Source: Idiomarina baltica OS145 (GTDB lineage: Bacteria > Pseudomonadota > Gammaproteobacteria > Enterobacterales > Alteromonadaceae). From it: 64,000 bases of DNA. The translations under genes and the position numbers were made by a program. Below are positions 18,247 through 26,728 of this stretch, one piece after another. The DNA lies in contig NZ_CH672403.1 in assembly GCF_000152885.1 (NCBI RefSeq), positions 414,503 through 478,502 on the forward strand, in the 5' to 3' direction. Under the pieces are notes generated by a model. That model ran no database searches and had not been told where the DNA came from. It worked only from the letters and a program-made list of their open reading frames with translations. The first letter of the stretch is position 1. Each line of letters begins with the position of its first letter.

Positions 18247-20262
18247 ATGAAGTATTTACGCACAATAACAGGGCTGGCTCTTGCGCCAGCCCTTTGTTTT
18301 AGCCAAGAAATTAATGAAATCATCGAGGTGAATGCGCAGCAGTCCGGTAGCGAATGGCGCATGACCCCCGGTAGCGTTGATCTTATCGATATCAACCAGC
18401 AACTGCCATCTTTGAATATTGATGCGGGAGATACACTTCGCGCCATTCCGGGTATTCAGGCGGATACACGCTACAACTATGCCCAGGACACGCGTCTCGT
18501 CGTGCGTGGATTCGGTGCACGCGCAGCATTCGGTGTGCGTGGCTTGCAGTTGAATGTCGATGGTGTACCTCTGTCCATGCCTGATGGCCAAGCGCAAACC
18601 TCAAGTATCATTTTAGACGAAGCAGAAACAGTCGAAGTGTTCCGCGGTCCACTCGCTGTTCTATACGGCAACACGGGCGGAGGCGTGTTCGAATGGAACA
18701 CGCGTGCACCACAGCGAACCACGAGTGAGATTGCTGTAGCCGCAGGTGCCAACGATCTTACCCGCGCCAAAGGCCAGTTTGACTGGGTCAATGATGCCCA
18801 CAAATTGCGCTTCATCGCCACCGACTTGTACACCGCGGGACCTCGCCCTCACAATACGGCAAAGCGGCAGCAACAAGGATTGCGGTACTACTTTGATATC
18901 AACGACCAACAACAACTTATCCTACGGTACGACAACAACAACGCACCATTGTTAGAAGATCCAAGTGCGCTAACCCCCAGTGCTTGGCGCCAAAACCCCG
19001 ACCAAACCGTCAGTCGAGCCATTGATTTCAATACCCGAAAATCCATTCATCATCGGCAAGGTTCTCTGACATGGAAGCTCGACGCAGATGGTTATCGCGC
19101 ACGCATTGCGGCTTGGCAGGGTGATCGCGACGTTGTCCAGTTCCTACCCTTCGCAGGAGATGCCATTGGTAGCTCGGGCGCCGTGATCGATTTATCACGC
19201 CAGTTCGAAGGCAGCTCAGCTTATGTAGAGTGGCAAGCCACAGCGCAAACAGATATCGGTTTTGGTTTGCGATACGAGCGCCAGCAAGACCACCGGTTCG
19301 GTTTTGTGAACGATGAAGGTGAAAAGGGTGACTTGCGTCGCAGCGAGTTTAACTATGTTAGGAAGCAAGCCGTTTATACTCGTTTAACGCATCGGTTTAA
19401 TGAACAATGGCGAATAACCGCTGGCGCTCGACACAGCCGCTTTGACTTCTCGGTAGACGACCAGTTTATTATGCCAGGCGATCCCGATGACAGCGGTCAA
19501 AATGAGCTCAGTGATAACTCCGGAGCGGTCGGTCTTACATGGGCGTTTGCGCCGCGTTGGTCAACCTATATCAGCCTAGGGTCAGGCTTCGAAACACCCA
19601 CCTTGACTGAGTTGGCTTATCGTAATAATGGCAGTGGCCTCAATACCGAACTATCGCCCAGTCAATATCGACAAACCGAATGGGGCTTAAAGTTTAATTC
19701 AGCAGGGCGGTTTTCCTCGCAATTGGCAATGTTCGATATTCAGTCTGAGGACGACATTGTTATTGATCAATCGAACGACGGACGCACGACCTACCGCAAC
19801 GCAGGTGAGACTGAGCGTCAAGGTATCGAGTGGCAGCTTAACGTACAGCTAACTGAGCAATTAGATAGCTTTGTATCCTATAGTTATATCGATGCCAACT
19901 ATCAAGGAGGTCTTTATAACGGTAATCAACTGCCTGGGGTCGCTGACAGCCAATGGTTTACAAGACTCACTTGGCACCCCACACAAGCCACTCAAGTTCA
20001 ATTACTTGGACAATATCGCGGTGAAACTTACGCCGACGATAGTAATACAGTAAAAGCACCGAGCTACGTAAAATGGGATTTGGCCATAACCCAGCAATGG
20101 CAAATAGCCGAGAACGAGTTTGAAGCTTGGCTTCGAGTGGATAATTTGTTGGATAGAAACTACGTAGGAGCAGTCGTTGTTAATCAGGGCAGTGGTCGTT
20201 CATTTGAACCCGGAATCGGTCGTTCGGCAAGTATCGGGATTAGCTGGCATCATCTATTTTGA
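18247..20262 (+). CDS. TonB-dependent receptor, PqqU (YncD)-like PQQ importer
   Basis: A 671-residue outer-membrane receptor with a signal peptide, a possible TonB box near EIIEVNA, and a plug domain (RGFGARAAFGVRG, MPDGQAQTS, LYGNTGGG). A 22-strand barrel follows, ending in W-H-H-L-F with a terminal aromatic. Several stretches (ETPTLTELAYR, DGRTTYRNAGET, DNLLDRNYVGAVVVNQ) correspond to E. coli YncD, shown to take up PQQ. It starts two bases after the PQQ-dependent dehydrogenase stop with no strong ribosome site of its own, so translation is probably coupled. Substrate PQQ is inferred from similarity plus context. Confidence 0.85.
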   Translation: MKYLRTITGLALAPALCFSQEINEIIEVNAQQSGSEWRMTPGSVDLIDINQQLPSLNIDAGDTLRAIPGIQADTRYNYAQDTRLVVRGFGARAAFGVRGLQLNVDGVPLSMPDGQAQTSSIILDEAETVEVFRGPLAVLYGNTGGGVFEWNTRAPQRTTSEIAVAAGANDLTRAKGQFDWVNDAHKLRFIATDLYTAGPRPHNTAKRQQQGLRYYFDINDQQQLILRYDNNNAPLLEDPSALTPSAWRQNPDQTVSRAIDFNTRKSIHHRQGSLTWKLDADGYRARIAAWQGDRDVVQFLPFAGDAIGSSGAVIDLSRQFEGSSAYVEWQATAQTDIGFGLRYERQQDHRFGFVNDEGEKGDLRRSEFNYVRKQAVYTRLTHRFNEQWRITAGARHSRFDFSVDDQFIMPGDPDDSGQNELSDNSGAVGLTWAFAPRWSTYISLGSGFETPTLTELAYRNNGSGLNTELSPSQYRQTEWGLKFNSAGRFSSQLAMFDIQSEDDIVIDQSNDGRTTYRNAGETERQGIEWQLNVQLTEQLDSFVSYSYIDANYQGGLYNGNQLPGVADSQWFTRLTWHPTQATQVQLLGQYRGETYADDSNTVKAPSYVKWDLAITQQWQIAENEFEAWLRVDNLLDRNYVGAVVVNQGSGRSFEPGIGRSASIGISWHHLF

Positions 20263-20270
20263 TGCCAGCT
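20242..20270. terminator. Bidirectional hairpin terminator at the receptor / DJ-1 convergence
   Basis: A perfect 11-base stem (20242-20252 with 20260-20270, AGCTGGCATCA / TGATGCCAGCT) encloses a 7-base loop. It overlaps the end of the TonB receptor gene and lies just before the convergent gene's end. U-tracts are weak on both sides. Confidence 0.65.
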
Positions 20271-20284
20271 CTATTATCATACGA

Positions 20285-20971
20285 TTACAACATTGCCCGT
20301 AACACATCGAGCAAACGCTCAGCCGTTTGCTCAGATGATGCCGGGTTTTGACCCGTAATCAGCATACCATCCTGCACAGCATAAGACTGCCAGTCGTCAA
20401 CCTTACGATAGTGACCGCCTTTTGCTGATAACTCATCCTCGAGGAGGAAAGGAACCACGTCTGATAAACCGACGCCGTCCTCTTCGGAGTTACTAAATCC
20501 AGTAACCGTGCGACCTTGGACTAAAGGGTCTCCGCCCGGTGTTTTTGCATTAAGCAGTACCGCAGGGGCATGACATACTGCCGCGACAGGCTTACCTTTC
20601 GACCAAAACTTTTCAATCAAATCAATCGACTGTTCATCGTTAGTGAGATCCCACAATGGACCATGTCCACCTGGGTAAAAGATAGCATCAAAATCATCAA
20701 CACAGACTTCATCTAGCTTGCATGTACTACTGAGCTTGTTCTGCGCATCCTGATCTTCATTAAAGCGTTTCGTCGCCTCTGTTTGAGCATCTTCCGCTTC
20801 ACTATTCGGATCAATCGGTGGTTGCCCGCCTTTAGGCGAAGCAATTGTCACATCCGCGCCAGCATCGACAAACGTGTAAAACGGTGCGGCAAATTCCTCT
20901 AACCAAAACCCTGTTTTATTACCCGTATCACCTAACTCATCGTGAGACGTCATAACCATTAAAATCTTCAC
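20285..20971 (-). CDS. DJ-1/PfpI family protein (type 1 glutamine amidotransferase-like, Hsp31/glyoxalase III group)
   Basis: A 228-residue class I glutamine amidotransferase-like protein. The nucleophile elbow reads AVCHAPA, with the cysteine followed by histidine, and YPGGHGPLWDL precedes it as in HchA-like and yeast Hsp31-like members. These proteins act on methylglyoxal or glycated targets, or as chaperones; which applies here cannot be told. It starts with a good ribosome site (AAGGAG) and stands alone between terminators. Confidence 0.85.
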   Translation of the reverse strand: MKILMVMTSHDELGDTGNKTGFWLEEFAAPFYTFVDAGADVTIASPKGGQPPIDPNSEAEDAQTEATKRFNEDQDAQNKLSSTCKLDEVCVDDFDAIFYPGGHGPLWDLTNDEQSIDLIEKFWSKGKPVAAVCHAPAVLLNAKTPGGDPLVQGRTVTGFSNSEEDGVGLSDVVPFLLEDELSAKGGHYRKVDDWQSYAVQDGMLITGQNPASSEQTAERLLDVLRAML

Positions 20972-21013
20972 GGTTTACTCCTTAGCGTTTGTACTCGTGC
21001 CTTTAATACGTTT

Positions 21014-22360
21014 TCAGCTTTCAGATTGATCAGTTTGACCTTCAAGCCAACGATAAAGCGTGCGCCGCGTGACCCCTAAAATCTCCGCCGCTTTCTTCTT
21101 ATTGCCACCCACATGATTCATAACGTCCTGAATATATGCATCTTGATGGGCTTGCAATGTATGCCAGTGTGGCTGCTTATCGGCTATCGGATCACGCACT
21201 TCCAGCATGCGCTCGGGTAAATCATCGACTTGTAAATGGTGCGACTGCGCGAAAGTCACCGCGCGCTCAATCGCGTTTTGTAGTTCTCGGACGTTGCCAG
21301 GAAAACGATAACGATAGAGTATATCCAAAGCATCGGTATCAATGTCAGTGATACGCTTGCCTGCCCTTTCTGCATACACACTAATAAAGTGATGCGCTAA
21401 ACGCTCAACGTCCTCACCTCGCTCCCGCAACGCGGGGACTTTCACACTGAAGGTTTCTAGTCGGTAAAATAAATCTTCACGAAACTCGCCATCCCGCACA
21501 CGCTGCTCTAAGTTTTGATGGGTTGCAGCAATAATACGTACATCAACTTTTTCTTCCTCATCACTGCCTACCGCGCGTAGCGTACCTTCTTGTAACACCC
21601 GCAGCAGTTTAGCTTGAAGTGCTAACGGCATTTCACCGATTTCATCAAGCAATAGAGTGCCACCATCAACCTGTTTGAACAGCCCCAAGCGTTTACCCTG
21701 AGCGCCGGTGAACGCCCCTTGCGTATGACCAAAAAACTCACTTTCCATAAGTTCTGAGGGTATACCCGCACAATTGACCGCTTGAAAAGACTTATCACGC
21801 CGCTCGCTAAGCTCATGGATTGCGCGTGCAACCAGCTCTTTACCGGTGCCGGATTCGCCCGTAATAAGTACACTACCTCCGGCTGTGCCGAGCCGCTCAA
21901 TTTGATGATACAACTTGCGCATTGCGGGACTTTGCCCGATAAGGCCCGCGGGTCCTTTTTGCTGTGACTTAAAACGAGTCAACTCTTGCTTTAATAAGCG
22001 GTGCTCCAACACACGTTGAACACTCAGAAGCAGGTGCTCAACATCAAGTGGCTTAGTCAAAAAGTCAGCTGCCCCTTGTTTTAGCGCATCAACCGCCTGG
22101 TCGACAGTGGCAAACGCAGTAATAAGAATAAGTGCAGGAGCGCCCGCCTCTCTGACATGCTCAAGTAGTGACAAACCTGAAGAACCGGGTAAGCGAATAT
22201 CACTGACAACGACATCAACCGAAGGCAGCTCAGCTTGATAGTCCTCGGTTGATGGAAAGGCAAAAACTTTGTAGTCCTCTGCTTCAAGCTCCTCAACAAG
22301 TAGCTCACGTAGCGCTGAATCATCTTCAACAACGGCGATTTGCGCTTTACTCGCTGTCAT
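21014..22360 (-). CDS. NtrC-family sigma-54-dependent response regulator
   Basis: A 448-residue three-domain regulator. The receiver carries phospho-acceptor D54 in VVSDIRLPG. The AAA+ domain has Walker A GESGTGKE, the sigma-54 contact loop GAFTGA and Walker B LLLDEIGEM. A Fis-type HTH (KKAAEILGVTRRTLYRWL) closes the protein. It overlaps the sensor kinase gene by 14 bp, with AGGAGGTTCGA before the ATG. Its likely target is the sigma-54 promoter at 23936-23953, divergent from the kinase gene. Confidence 0.93.
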   Translation of the reverse strand: MTASKAQIAVVEDDSALRELLVEELEAEDYKVFAFPSTEDYQAELPSVDVVVSDIRLPGSSGLSLLEHVREAGAPALILITAFATVDQAVDALKQGAADFLTKPLDVEHLLLSVQRVLEHRLLKQELTRFKSQQKGPAGLIGQSPAMRKLYHQIERLGTAGGSVLITGESGTGKELVARAIHELSERRDKSFQAVNCAGIPSELMESEFFGHTQGAFTGAQGKRLGLFKQVDGGTLLLDEIGEMPLALQAKLLRVLQEGTLRAVGSDEEEKVDVRIIAATHQNLEQRVRDGEFREDLFYRLETFSVKVPALRERGEDVERLAHHFISVYAERAGKRITDIDTDALDILYRYRFPGNVRELQNAIERAVTFAQSHHLQVDDLPERMLEVRDPIADKQPHWHTLQAHQDAYIQDVMNHVGGNKKKAAEILGVTRRTLYRWLEGQTDQSES

Positions 22361-23831
22361 TCGAACCTCCTGTCTTTAGTACCTTTTGAGGAAGTGACAA
22401 AATAACGCAACAACCACCTTCAGGGCGGTTCTCAAGCTTCAACTCACCCTCGTGATCGCTCATGATGTGCTGCACAATAGTCAATCCCAGCCCCGTGCCT
22501 TCACCGGTTGTTTTGCTACTGTAAAAAGGCGAGGTGGCATGTGCTTGAGCGCGCTGAGTGAGTCCGTCGCCATCATCCATAATCATGATTTCGGTCGAGC
22601 TAGGTGTTTGACTCACAGCAATACGCACCTCTGATTTAGCCGCTTGATACGCGTTTCGTAGTACATTCACTAACGCAAGCTCCATACGCGAGACATCAAC
22701 CGTACAAACATCATCGCCCTGATACTCAACAACACGCTGGATATCATCATTCTCCAGCTCAAACCCCACACTGGTGTATGCACGCTCTATCAGCACTTTT
22801 ATTGCCACTTGTTGGCGTTCGCTCACAGGCGTGCGAGAAAAGGCGAGTAGTTGATTGACCAATCTTGTTAAGCGATGCACTTGCCCTCGAATGGCTTGTA
22901 ACTGACGCCTGTCATCTTCAGAATCGGTATGCCGTAAAAGCTTTTTAGCACGATTATCAATCACCGTAAGCGGTGCACCTAGCTCGTGAGCGACACCACT
23001 CGAAACCGAACCGATAGCCGCCATTTTTTCTTGTTCACGTAAGGCTTCATTTAGACGCTGCTCTTCTTGACGTCTATCCCGGATCTCTTGCTCGGCACGA
23101 GTGACCGCTTCTAGCATCTCGTTAAGACCTTGGCTTATCGCGACGATCTCGCTCGGTCCATGGGTATCAACCCGAACATCGCGCCGTCCTTCAGCGACCT
23201 GTTGCATAATATTGCGAAGATACAAAACATGGCGCCCAACGCCGCGATAATGACCAAAAACTAAAACGGCAATCGTCACCACGGCAAAAATAAACCAACT
23301 AATCCACGCTACTTGGCTTAGTTGCTCAAACCGTTCATCAAAATCGCTGGCGCGTCGATTAATTTGCAGAAGGCCAATAATACGGCCGCCACGATCAACA
23401 ATAGGAAGGAACTGGGAAAACACCTCACGCCCCTCAACTTGACGGTAGTCATCTTGTGAGACGCCAGTTTGTACAGTTTGTCGAGCTAACCAACTGTCTG
23501 ATAAGTCAGTCTCAGTAACACCTGCCTCTGCGACTTGCTGACCATTTACGTCATAAACTGAAGCGCCATAAACGCGTCCAATATTAAAAACCGAATCTAA
23601 GTTCGCTTGCACAGTCGCCAAGTCATTGTTTAAAAGCGCATCACTGATCGGCAAACTAATCGCCCGCCCAATCAATTTAAGATCGGTCTTAAGACGTTCC
23701 TCTTCTTGCTGACCCGCTATATTCAATCCAAACGTTATCGCAGCCCCAGAAATTAATAGCATTGGAATAACCACATAAAGCAATAAACGGCGCTGAATAC
23801 TCGAGAGCGGTAAAGTGTATCTTTTTGTCAC
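22347..23831 (-). CDS. Membrane sensor histidine kinase paired with the NtrC-type regulator
   Basis: About 494 residues starting at a GTG (23831) directly after AAGGAGGTAAT; the longer open frame would cross the putative upstream operator. Membrane segments near residues 20-40 and 175-195 bound a periplasmic sensor domain of about 140 residues. HAMP and a short coiled coil follow, then HisKA with the phospho-accepting histidine in GVAHELGAPL, and HATPase with N-box NVLRNAYQAA, DDGDGL and GTGLGL. The ligand is unknown. It is the first gene of the pair with the regulator. Confidence 0.9.
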   Translation of the reverse strand: MTKRYTLPLSSIQRRLLLYVVIPMLLISGAAITFGLNIAGQQEEERLKTDLKLIGRAISLPISDALLNNDLATVQANLDSVFNIGRVYGASVYDVNGQQVAEAGVTETDLSDSWLARQTVQTGVSQDDYRQVEGREVFSQFLPIVDRGGRIIGLLQINRRASDFDERFEQLSQVAWISWFIFAVVTIAVLVFGHYRGVGRHVLYLRNIMQQVAEGRRDVRVDTHGPSEIVAISQGLNEMLEAVTRAEQEIRDRRQEEQRLNEALREQEKMAAIGSVSSGVAHELGAPLTVIDNRAKKLLRHTDSEDDRRQLQAIRGQVHRLTRLVNQLLAFSRTPVSERQQVAIKVLIERAYTSVGFELENDDIQRVVEYQGDDVCTVDVSRMELALVNVLRNAYQAAKSEVRIAVSQTPSSTEIMIMDDGDGLTQRAQAHATSPFYSSKTTGEGTGLGLTIVQHIMSDHEGELKLENRPEGGCCVILSLPQKVLKTGGSNDSE

Positions 23832-23846
23832 ATTACCTCCTTTGTG

Positions 23847-23863
23847 TGTATCAAAAGGATACA
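23847..23863. promoter_or_regulatory. Candidate enhancer site for the NtrC-type regulator
   Basis: TGTATC-5-GATACA is a perfect six-base inverted repeat about 75-90 bp upstream of the sigma-54 promoter and just upstream of the kinase start. Position and symmetry suit an activator-binding site. It could instead autoregulate the kinase operon. Confidence 0.4.
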
Positions 23864-23936
23864 TAAGAAATCGTAAATTTTCCTTGTTTGATTACAGGTA
23901 TTTATTTTTTCCTTATTTTTCATGATGTTAAAAACT

Positions 23937-23952
23937 TGGCACAGTATTCGCT
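23937..23952 (+). promoter_or_regulatory. Sigma-54 (-24/-12) promoter for the DUF4168 gene
   Basis: TGGCAC-AGTAT-TCGCT places GG and GC exactly ten bases apart, the hallmark of RpoN promoters, with one mismatch to the TTGCW -12 element. It reads rightward and predicts a leader of about 30 bases before the ATG at 23995. The NtrC-type regulator needed for such a promoter is encoded divergently next door. Confidence 0.75.
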
Positions 23953-23994
23953 TTATCTAAAGTGATTAAATTTCTTGAACAACAGGAGTTCACG

Positions 23995-24381
23995 ATGAAA
24001 AAGACAATGATTGCAATCGCATCAGCAATGACATTAGCGACTACTGCAGCCGCTGCGCAAACTCAAGACAACGCAGCACAAAATCAAATGGCACAACAGC
24101 AAGCTCAGCAAAAAATTACTGAAGGCATGCTGGTCAAGTTTGTCGCTGCAATGGAAGACGTTCAAAAAGTAACGACGAAATATCGCGACAAATTTCAAAA
24201 TGCTGAAAATCAAGAAGAAGCGCGTAGCATCCAGCAAGAAGCGCAGAAAGAGATGATCGCAGCAGTGAAAGACTCTGGTCTTTCACCACAACAGTACAAC
24301 ATGATCATTCAACGCGCTCAAAGCGATAAAGAGTTGCGTTCTCGCCTTAAAGAAATGACTTCAGGTGAAGGTAACTCGTAA
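23995..24381 (+). CDS. Small exported DUF4168-like protein
   Basis: A protein of about 128 residues from the ATG at 23995 (CAGGAG upstream). A Sec signal peptide ends near ATTAAAAAQ and is followed by a glutamine-rich segment. The helical, charged body includes SGLSPQQYNMIIQ and QSDKELRSRL, which resembles DUF4168 proteins; the family has no firm function. It is expressed from a sigma-54 promoter and sits divergent from a two-component pair, suggesting that it is an inducible periplasmic protein responding to the kinase's signal. A terminator follows directly. Confidence 0.8.
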   Translation: MKKTMIAIASAMTLATTAAAAQTQDNAAQNQMAQQQAQQKITEGMLVKFVAAMEDVQKVTTKYRDKFQNAENQEEARSIQQEAQKEMIAAVKDSGLSPQQYNMIIQRAQSDKELRSRLKEMTSGEGNS

Positions 24382-24404
24382 GCATCGATGTTAACGTTAA
24401 TTTA

Positions 24405-24432
24405 AAGGGCGGTCATAGTACCGCCCTTTTTT
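24405..24432 (+). terminator. Rho-independent terminator after the DUF4168 gene
   Basis: The stem AAGGGCGGT / ACCGCCCTT (24405-24413 and 24420-24428) has a six-base loop and runs into a continuous T tract on the plus strand. It makes the upstream gene a single-gene transcript. Confidence 0.93.
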
Positions 24433-24495
24433 GATCATAATTGACCTCCACAACGTAGCATTTAATATTCACACGAATTTAAAAGGAGTGTCTTA

Positions 24496-26142
24496 GTGAA
24501 AGCAGCAGACCTCATGGTAAAAGCTCTCGAAAATGAGGGTGTACAATATGTGTTCGGTATCCCAGGAGAAGAGAATCTCGATTTACTTGAATCTCTCTCA
24601 AACTCATCAATTGAACTGGTGTTAACGCGCCATGAGCAAGCTGCGGGCTTTATGGCGGCGACCTATGGGCGGTTGACAGGAAAGCCGGGGGTTTGTTTAT
24701 CAACACTTGGGCCTGGAGCGACCAATTTAGTGACATCCGTTGCTTATGCACAACTTGGTGCGATGCCAATGGTCGTGATCACGGGACAGAAGCCAATAAA
24801 AGATCGGCCGCAAGGTCAATTCCAGATCATTGATGTCATCGATATGATGACGCCTATCACCAAGTACACTCAACCGATTATCAGTGCAAAGACGATACCT
24901 TCACACGTGCGGGAGGCTTTCCGTCGTGCCGAAGATGAACGACCAGGTGCAGCGCACCTTGAGCTATCAGACGATATTGCAGCTGAAGAAGTGGATGCTA
25001 CCCCAATTACACCGAGTTACTCGCGTCGTCCAATTACTGAGCATAAGTCTGTCGATTACGTTTTGAAACTGCTTAAGGAAGCTAAGCATCCGCTCATCGT
25101 CATTGGTGCCGCAGCCAACCGTAAAATTACGGCAAAAATGCTTCGTGCGTTCGTCGATAAAACAGGAATTCCATTTATCACAACGCAAATGGGTAAAGGT
25201 GTCATTAATGAAGATCACCCACGTTGGTTAGGGAATGCAGCGGTATCTGATGGCGATTACCCACATCGTGCCATAGAACAAGCTGACTTAATCCTCAATG
25301 TCGGCCACGATGTCGTTGAGAAACCGCCATTCATGATGAAACCTGATCAACGCAAGGTGGTTCATATTAACTTCCAAGGCGCCCAAGTCGATTCTGTTTA
25401 TTTCCCACACGCCAGTATGATTGGCGATATCGGCAACAGCATTTGGCAGCTTAAAGAAGGTATCGAGCCGCAGTCTCATTGGGATTTTGAATTTATGCTG
25501 AAAGTCCGCGAACACATGCGTGACCACACCGACGAAGGCGCACATGACGAGGCTTTCCCTATGCTACCTCAGCGCCTAGTAGAGGAAGTGAGAGAAGTTA
25601 TGCCAGACGACGGCATCATTGCGTTGGACAACGGTATTTATAAAATTTGGTTTGCTCGCAATTATCCTGCACGCCAGCCAAACACCGTGTTGCTCGATAA
25701 TGCACTGGCCTCGATGGGCGCCGGTTTACCATCTGCCATGGCTGCTAAACTGGTCCACCCAAACCGCAAGGTAGTTTCTATCTGCGGCGACGGCGGCTTT
25801 ATGATGAATTCGCAAGAAATCGAAACCGCTGTTCGTATGAATCTCGATTTGGTTGTGCTTATTCTTAACGACAGCGCTTACGGTATGATTAAGTGGAAAC
25901 AAGAGCACATGGGTTTGCACGACTTTGGCTTGGACTTTAAGAACCCTGACTTTATCAAATACGCGGAAGCTTACGGTGCTAACGGCTACCGGTTAGAAGC
26001 AACAGAAAAATTGCAGCCACTGATGCGTGACTGCATGGAGAAAGGTGGCGTGCACATCATCGACGTTCCCGTTGATTACTCACGCAATGTTGAATTACTC
26101 AACGAGGAAATTCCTAAACGCGCAAAAGCGATCCAAGCCTAA
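24496..26142 (+). CDS. Acetolactate synthase large subunit-type ThDP enzyme
   Basis: A 548-residue ThDP-dependent enzyme in three domains: N-terminal Pyr domain (VFGIPGEENLDLLE with the catalytic glutamate), central FAD/nucleotide-binding domain, and C-terminal PP domain (GDGGF...LNDSAYG). The GTG start follows AAGGAG. No small regulatory subunit gene lies nearby, and the single-subunit layout recalls catabolic AlsS-type enzymes. Distinguishing biosynthetic from catabolic use is not possible by eye. The product from two pyruvates would be 2-acetolactate. Confidence 0.88.
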   Translation: MKAADLMVKALENEGVQYVFGIPGEENLDLLESLSNSSIELVLTRHEQAAGFMAATYGRLTGKPGVCLSTLGPGATNLVTSVAYAQLGAMPMVVITGQKPIKDRPQGQFQIIDVIDMMTPITKYTQPIISAKTIPSHVREAFRRAEDERPGAAHLELSDDIAAEEVDATPITPSYSRRPITEHKSVDYVLKLLKEAKHPLIVIGAAANRKITAKMLRAFVDKTGIPFITTQMGKGVINEDHPRWLGNAAVSDGDYPHRAIEQADLILNVGHDVVEKPPFMMKPDQRKVVHINFQGAQVDSVYFPHASMIGDIGNSIWQLKEGIEPQSHWDFEFMLKVREHMRDHTDEGAHDEAFPMLPQRLVEEVREVMPDDGIIALDNGIYKIWFARNYPARQPNTVLLDNALASMGAGLPSAMAAKLVHPNRKVVSICGDGGFMMNSQEIETAVRMNLDLVVLILNDSAYGMIKWKQEHMGLHDFGLDFKNPDFIKYAEAYGANGYRLEATEKLQPLMRDCMEKGGVHIIDVPVDYSRNVELLNEEIPKRAKAIQA

Positions 26143-26158
26143 TCTTTAAGGCTTGGAT
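26131..26158. terminator. Hairpin at the convergent ends of the ThDP enzyme and GST genes
   Basis: The perfect ten-base stem ATCCAAGCCT / AGGCTTGGAT has an eight-base loop. It spans both stop codons, where the genes overlap by four bases. It is likely a bidirectional terminator or 3'-end stabiliser; there is no long T tract. Confidence 0.55.
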
Positions 26159-26714
26159 GCGTATCTGCAAAGATAGGATAGTCGTTAATTTTGTCTAAAA
26201 ATGCCTGCAGCTTGGGGAATTCGTTTAACGAAATCAGTGAACGAAAGAGTCCCCAGCTCAGGAAACAGCCTAAGCGCAGTTCACCATCGCTGAACGGATG
26301 CGGTCCCTCATAAGCAACAGCATGGTCACGGCTCTCCATTAAAGCGAGAATTTCATGCACGCGCTCATGCTGGCGCTTCATGTAGCCATTGTTTTCTGGC
26401 GTCACACCTTCCTTGCTCAATAAGAACAGATTAATGGTGGCGTCCATCGCTGTATTCACCAAACAATACTGGTCAAAGTCAGTGGTGTCCGCGAAAAAAC
26501 GCTCGCCGTTCTTTTCACGCACATATTTTAATATGCTCGAAGAATCAAAAAAGCGCAGGTCGTTATGATGTAAAAAAGGCACCTTTTTAGCAGGACTCAG
26601 CTTTGCACTCATATCGTGATCAGTCTCGGTAAACGAATACGCTAACCCCGTTTCTTTAAAGGCAATACGACAGTGCCGTACATACGGTGAAGTATAACTA
26701 CCAAACAGTTCCAT
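26139..26714 (-). CDS. Glutathione S-transferase family protein
   Basis: A 191-residue GST-like protein. The N-terminal thioredoxin-like half carries SYTSPYVRHCR at the glutathione end, KKVPFLHH before the cis-proline, and DSSSILKYV as the glutathione gamma-Glu contact. A helical C-terminal half follows. It is slightly shorter than standard GSTs (200-220). Substrate is unknown. It is 14 bp downstream of the CDF transporter gene on the same strand and may be cotranscribed. Confidence 0.87.
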   Translation of the reverse strand: MELFGSYTSPYVRHCRIAFKETGLAYSFTETDHDMSAKLSPAKKVPFLHHNDLRFFDSSSILKYVREKNGERFFADTTDFDQYCLVNTAMDATINLFLLSKEGVTPENNGYMKRQHERVHEILALMESRDHAVAYEGPHPFSDGELRLGCFLSWGLFRSLISLNEFPKLQAFLDKINDYPIFADTHPSLKD

Positions 26715-26728
26715 AAACCGCTCTCCTA

